Made by a program: the position numbers and the translations under genes | Notes under the pieces: generated by a model | The model's input: only the letters and a program-made list of their open reading frames with translations | The model's database searches: none | What the model was told of the DNA's origin: nothing | Shown: in pieces, positions 60,358-64,000 of the stretch | Layout of the letters: each line of letters begins with the position of its first letter | How positions within the stretch are numbered: position 1 is the first letter of the stretch | NCBI GenBank assembly: GCA_020832545.1 | Contig: JAFIEK010000002.1 | Location: forward strand, 124,001-188,000 | DNA: 64,000 nt | Reading direction: 5' to 3' | Source: Pararhodobacter sp. | Lineage (GTDB): Bacteria > Pseudomonadota > Alphaproteobacteria > Rhodobacterales > Rhodobacteraceae

Positions 60358-62277
60358 TTACATCTGCGCCGGCAGCCAGAGGGCGATAGCCGGGAACAGA
60401 ACCAGAAGTGCGATCTTGAGAATATCGACAAGCACAAAGGGCATCACACCCCGATAGATAGTACCAAGCCGGGTCTTTGGCGCGATAGCCCGCAGCATGA
60501 AGATATTCATGCCGAAAGGTGGGGTGATCATGCCCAGTTCAACACAGATCACCGTCAGCACCCCCCACCATATCGGATCAAAACCGTAGATCGCGGTCAG
60601 CGGCAGAAAGATCGGAACGGTGATCACCATCATCGCATAGCTGTCCATCACCATGCCAAGCACAAGATAAACCAGCACCAGCATGGCAATCACCATGAGC
60701 GGCCCGAAATCCAGCGCGACGATCCAACCTGAAAGCAGCGCGGGCAACTGGGTGAAGGCGATAAGAAAGCTGAAGATCACGGCGCCGAAGATCAGCGTAT
60801 AGATCAGCGCGATGGTGGTGGTAGTTTCGGCCATCACCGACCAGATCTTCCCGCCGCCCAGCCTGCCGCGCAACAGCGCGAAAAGAAAAGCACCGACTGC
60901 GCCAACCGATGCAGCCTCGGTATCCGTCACCACGCCGGTATACATCCCGCCGATGACCGCGCCGAACAGGATGACAGCACCTGTGCAGCGCTTGGCCGAT
61001 TGCCACAGTACTGGCCAGTCTATCGGCGAGCCTTCGGGGGCAAGGTCCGGGCGCAGGGTCAGCACGACCTTGATGGCGACAAGATAGAGGGCAATCGCCA
61101 GCGACGCGGGCAGCATTGCCGCAACAAAGAGCGCGCCGATAGACTGTTCGGACAAAAGCGCGAAAAGGATCAACGCTGTCGAGGGCGGCACCAGACTGCC
61201 CAGCGTGCCGCCAGCGGCCACACTGCCTGCGGCCAGCGCAGGATTATAGCCGCGCGCGTCCATCTCGGGCAGGGCTACCTTGCCGAATGTGGCTGCAGTC
61301 GCCAGCGACGAGCCGGTCAGCGCGCCAAAGCCCGCGCAGCCCGCGATTGTCGCATGGGCCAGCGAGCCGCGCAGCGGGCGCAGCAATTCATGCGCGAAGC
61401 GATAGATATCCGATGACAGCCCGGCAACCGAAGCAAAGCTGCCCATCAGCAGGAATAGCGGCAGCACCGCCAGCGTCTCAGAGGTCAGAAACCGTGAGGT
61501 CTCGCCACCAGTCACGGTGCCTGCCGGGCCGGGAGCCAGAAGCACGGCGATGCCCAGAAACCCCACCAGCCCCATGGCGGCGGCCAGCGGCACACCAGCC
61601 ATCATCATCACCCACATGCCGCCAAAGAACACCATCGCGGCAACACCCGCCGTCAGCCCGCGCAGCCAGCCATAGCCGGGCAGCATCGTCAGCGCATTGG
61701 CCCAGACCAGCGCGACCACGGCCAGCAGCAAAAGTGCGGGAAGAAACTGCACAAGCCGTTGGATGCCCCGGTCCTTGCGTAAAATGGAAAGGACCGCGCC
61801 GCCCAGATGAACCGCCTGCACCGGCACGCATAGCAGGACCAGCCCGGCCATGGCGAAATGGAAAGGGGCGATAGGCCAGCTCAGTATGATCGTGGCCTGT
61901 GCACGGGTGTGATAGGTCATCGCCAGCTTGAACAGCTCCAGCCCGACCAGCAGCAGAAACACCATCAGCGCCAGAACGCCGAACAGGGCAAAAGCCCGCG
62001 CCGCCCGCTCTGGCAGCCGTTCTGTCACCAGATCCAACGTCAGATGCACCGAGCGGGCGACGCCCGAAGGCAGGCAAGCGGCGATGGCGACACCGACACA
62101 CAGGATCAGAACCTCATTCAGGCCACGGATCGTGGTGCCTGCCAGCGCCCTCAACCCCACATCAGACAGCGTCAGAAACGCACCCCCGATGATTGTGATC
62201 ACCCCGGCAGTGGCCAGAATGCGGGTGGCTGTCTGAATTGGGTTTGCAATCATGCGCCCCTGTGCGGCCTCAGTCAT
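60358..62277 (-). CDS. TRAP transporter fused permease (DctQ-DctM)
   Basis: 639 residues. The first four helices (about 20-190, with RSVHLTLDLVTERL) form a DctQ small subunit, joined to a complete DctM large subunit (about 200-639, 12 helices) with PLFLLMGSFASVAGLSSDIYRFAHELLRPLRGSLAHATIAGCAGFGALTGSSLATAATFGKVALPEM and TEAASVGAVGAFLFALL. The start at 62277 overlaps the DctP stop by eight bases. It is the only TRAP permease in the window, so it could serve both binding proteins. Confidence 0.93.
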   Translation of the reverse strand: MTEAAQGRMIANPIQTATRILATAGVITIIGGAFLTLSDVGLRALAGTTIRGLNEVLILCVGVAIAACLPSGVARSVHLTLDLVTERLPERAARAFALFGVLALMVFLLLVGLELFKLAMTYHTRAQATIILSWPIAPFHFAMAGLVLLCVPVQAVHLGGAVLSILRKDRGIQRLVQFLPALLLLAVVALVWANALTMLPGYGWLRGLTAGVAAMVFFGGMWVMMMAGVPLAAAMGLVGFLGIAVLLAPGPAGTVTGGETSRFLTSETLAVLPLFLLMGSFASVAGLSSDIYRFAHELLRPLRGSLAHATIAGCAGFGALTGSSLATAATFGKVALPEMDARGYNPALAAGSVAAGGTLGSLVPPSTALILFALLSEQSIGALFVAAMLPASLAIALYLVAIKVVLTLRPDLAPEGSPIDWPVLWQSAKRCTGAVILFGAVIGGMYTGVVTDTEAASVGAVGAFLFALLRGRLGGGKIWSVMAETTTTIALIYTLIFGAVIFSFLIAFTQLPALLSGWIVALDFGPLMVIAMLVLVYLVLGMVMDSYAMMVITVPIFLPLTAIYGFDPIWWGVLTVICVELGMITPPFGMNIFMLRAIAPKTRLGTIYRGVMPFVLVDILKIALLVLFPAIALWLPAQM

Positions 62278-63256
62278 CGCCATGGCCCAGCAACTCCAGA
62301 TAGGTTTCCCGGACTGCGGCACGGGCAGGGTCAACAGCCAGCCATGTCTCCGTCAGGGGCATGAGGCGGGTTTGCCAATCGGCCAGCGCGTCTTCATCAA
62401 GGCCATGCAGGTTGTTGCCGTTCTGCGCGGCAAAGCCCTTGGCATCATTGTTCCAGGCTTCAAGAAAGGCACCCATCTCCTGTGACAGCCCGGTGCCCGA
62501 CCGCGCATCAAGAGCGTCGCGCGCGGTGGCAGGCAGGGTGGCATAGCGAGAGGGATTCATCAGGATCATGCCCGGATTGCCGCCAAGCTGAACATCAATG
62601 TATTCAGACATCACCTCGTTCAGGCGGAAGGCGGGAACAGCGGTGAATGTGACAATGGCGCCGTCGATGGTGCCCCGGCTCAAGGCCTGATACCAGTCAG
62701 GAATGGCCAGATTCAGCGCCACGCCCCCCAGCCGTTCAGCCGCAGCCTGCATCGTCTGGTTCTGAGCGGTGATACGGCGGCCAGACAGGCCTGCGAGGTC
62801 TTCGGCGGGCCGGGTCAGCATGAGCGAGGCATTGGGAAACGTGAACAACGACAGCACATGCTGCCCCTGATACTCGGCGTCCAACGCGCCCGTCTCGAAA
62901 AGCTGCTGGAACGCGCGTGAGCCGTCTTCGGCAGTGGCAAACTGGAACGGCTGTTCAACAACAGCGCTGAGGTCGAACATGCCTGGGTAGTAGCCCTGAA
63001 AGTCCCAGGCAATATCAACGACCCCCATTGATACGCGGTCCAGCATCTGCCCATGGCGTCCCAACGTGCCACCGACCACCACGTCAATCGCCAGCGTCCC
63101 CTCGCTGGCCTGGCTGACATCAGCGGCCCAGTCGGTCAGAAAGGCATTGATACGGGCCGGGCCCGGCGCGGGCGAGGCGAAAGTCAGCCGCTCTTGTGCT
63201 GCGGCGGCGTTCAGGCTCAGGGCCAGTACAAGCCCGGTTGTGGCAAGCAGTTTCAT
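62270..63256 (-). CDS. TRAP transporter binding protein (DctP family), copy 2
   Basis: 328 residues with a signal peptide (KLLATTGLVLALSLNAAAA). RLTFASPAPGPARINAFLTDWAADVSQASEGTLAIDVVVGGTLGRHGQMLDRVSMGVVDIAWDFQGYYPGMF is the DctP start and GRRITAQNQTMQ holds the carboxylate-binding region. Paralogue of the DctP at 53207-54190. Immediately upstream of the fused permease and overlapping it by eight bases; GGGAGGA precedes the ATG. Provides the ligand specificity for uptake. Confidence 0.93.
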   Translation of the reverse strand: MKLLATTGLVLALSLNAAAAQERLTFASPAPGPARINAFLTDWAADVSQASEGTLAIDVVVGGTLGRHGQMLDRVSMGVVDIAWDFQGYYPGMFDLSAVVEQPFQFATAEDGSRAFQQLFETGALDAEYQGQHVLSLFTFPNASLMLTRPAEDLAGLSGRRITAQNQTMQAAAERLGGVALNLAIPDWYQALSRGTIDGAIVTFTAVPAFRLNEVMSEYIDVQLGGNPGMILMNPSRYATLPATARDALDARSGTGLSQEMGAFLEAWNNDAKGFAAQNGNNLHGLDEDALADWQTRLMPLTETWLAVDPARAAVRETYLELLGHGDD

Positions 63257-63273
63257 GGTATTCCTCCCTTTGG

Positions 63274-63293
63274 TGCAAACTCTGCGGTTTGCA
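63274..63293 (-). repeat. hairpin between hydrolase and DctP genes
   Basis: Perfect 7-bp stem TGCAAAC (63274-63280) and GTTTGCA (63287-63293), 6-nt loop, in the 38-bp gap between the hydrolase stop and DctP start. It ends two bases before the hydrolase stop codon. Confidence 0.5.
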
Positions 63294-63294
63294 G

Positions 63295-64000
63295 TCACAG
63301 AACCGAGCGGATGATTTCCGTACATTGTCGGGCGTGGTGCAGAACCGGGATATGCCCGGCCCCTTCGATGATCTCGATACGCGCGCCCGGTATCATCGCC
63401 GCAAGCACGCGTGACGCTTCGGGTGGTGCCGCGCGATCCAGCGCGCCGCATGCCACCACCGTTGGTGCGTGGATCCCCCCAACCCGCGCGCGGTTGTCGG
63501 CATTGGCAAGCGCATCACAGCCGCTGGCGTAACCCTCATCCGGTGTGGTCGCCAGCATGCGCGCCAGCCCCCTCCCGTCAGTGTCCGCGCGCTCTGCCGG
63601 CGACATCCACAGCGACAGGACAGCTTCGGAAATGGCACCCAGTCCATCGCGGCGCACCTTCGCGGCGCGGTCAGTCCACATTGCAGGATTCTGGCTCAGA
63701 ACGTAGCTGTCAAAAAGCGTCAGCCCGCTCAACCGGTCTCCGGCAGCGGCGGCCACTGCCTGCGCCACCACCCCGCCCAGCGAGATACCGGCCATCGCGA
63801 AGCGGCTGATATCCAGCGTTTCAAGGATCGCCAGCATATCGCCTGCCAGAGTCTCGATACTCAACCGTGTCGCCGACAGCTCGCTCAGCCCATGGCCCCT
63901 GAAATCCGGGCAGATCACCCGGTGGCTGCATGCGAATGCCGCCATCTGCGCCTGCCACAGCGCCGAGGAGGTTCCGAGCGAATGCAGCAACACCAGCGGC
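63295..64000 (-). CDS. alpha/beta hydrolase (PcaD-like), N-terminus beyond window
   Basis: The frame is open to the window edge, so the N-terminus is missing; about 235 residues are visible, starting PLVLLHSLGTS. HSLG oxyanion region, nucleophile elbow GISLGGVVAQ, acid in CGALDRAAPPE and His in GAGHIPVLHH form the triad. The order and PDFRGHG resemble 3-oxoadipate enol-lactonase (PcaD) and related lactonases. First visible gene of the operon with TRAP and Mo hydroxylase genes, so it may hydrolyse a ring product of that enzyme. Function inferred. Confidence 0.87.
   Translation of the reverse strand, partial: PLVLLHSLGTSSALWQAQMAAFACSHRVICPDFRGHGLSELSATRLSIETLAGDMLAILETLDISRFAMAGISLGGVVAQAVAAAAGDRLSGLTLFDSYVLSQNPAMWTDRAAKVRRDGLGAISEAVLSLWMSPAERADTDGRGLARMLATTPDEGYASGCDALANADNRARVGGIHAPTVVACGALDRAAPPEASRVLAAMIPGARIEIIEGAGHIPVLHHARQCTEIIRSVL

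Noticed and set aside
1-64000. CRISPR arrays, rRNA and tRNA genes
   Set aside because: No regularly spaced repeats and no cloverleaf or rRNA-like stretches were seen in the intergenic regions by eye.

Overview
The window looks like a chromosomal stretch from an alphaproteobacterium, most likely a Rhodobacteraceae (Roseobacter/Rhodovulum-like) heterotroph. The basis is the high GC content, the density of TRAP, TTT and Liv-type transporters with solitary binding proteins, the many LysR/AraC/TetR regulators in divergent pairs, and a cydDCABX operon with an FNR-type box. This is inference from gene content; there is no rRNA or other marker gene to confirm it. No tRNA, rRNA or CRISPR array was seen.

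Layout. 1-11.5 kb holds small stress and detoxification genes: a truncated DMT exporter, an AraC/MFS divergent pair, an endonuclease/exonuclease/phosphatase protein, a DoxX/TetR divergent pair, an HD nucleotidase, a TetR-controlled alpha/beta hydrolase, two GNAT acetyltransferases, a RibD-type reductase, an FAD monooxygenase and small membrane proteins. 11.6-13.8 kb is a class D beta-lactamase divergent from an AmpR-like LysR. 13.8-14.0 kb is an IS481 remnant, followed by a large Tat-exported metallophosphoesterase. 17.1-23.5 kb is the complete cytochrome bd operon (cydD, cydC, cydA, cydB and the tiny cydX). 23.5-25.2 kb is a 1-Cys-type peroxiredoxin divergent from oxyR. 25.2-26.6 kb is decayed DNA with an IS110 remnant. 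26.6-31.7 kb is an unrecognised cluster: a CadC-type winged-helix/TPR regulator divergent from an exported cupin, a cysteine-synthase-like enzyme and a group II PLP decarboxylase. 31.85-32.45 kb is a composite of IS66 and IS3 fragments.

From 32.7 kb to the end the window is a row of substrate-specific uptake and catabolism modules, each with its own regulator. (a) LysR / phytanoyl-CoA dioxygenase-like oxygenase / orphan Tat-exported binding protein. (b) LysR / tctBAC / CaiB-type CoA transferase. (c) AraC / aldehyde dehydrogenase / GMC oxidoreductase / binding protein plus complete Liv-type ABC importer. (d) NTF2-like protein / LysR / TRAP binding protein / BKACE enzyme. (e) AraC beside a minus-strand operon of alpha/beta hydrolase, TRAP binding protein, fused TRAP permease and a four-subunit molybdenum hydroxylase of the xanthine dehydrogenase / form II CoxL type. 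Modules (d) and (e) share related TRAP binding proteins but only one permease, so they probably act together.

Regulatory signals stand out. A 55-bp two-operator promoter module ahead of the TetR gene at 4.3 kb recurs almost exactly, inverted, upstream of the FAD monooxygenase at 10.9 kb. Other strong sites are a TetR palindrome (6867-6888), an FNR box inside the 3' end of cydC (20059-20072), a three-half-site AraC operator (43777-43821) and LysR palindromes (33722-33743, 52279-52302). Perfect GC-rich hairpins flank most of the binding-protein genes.
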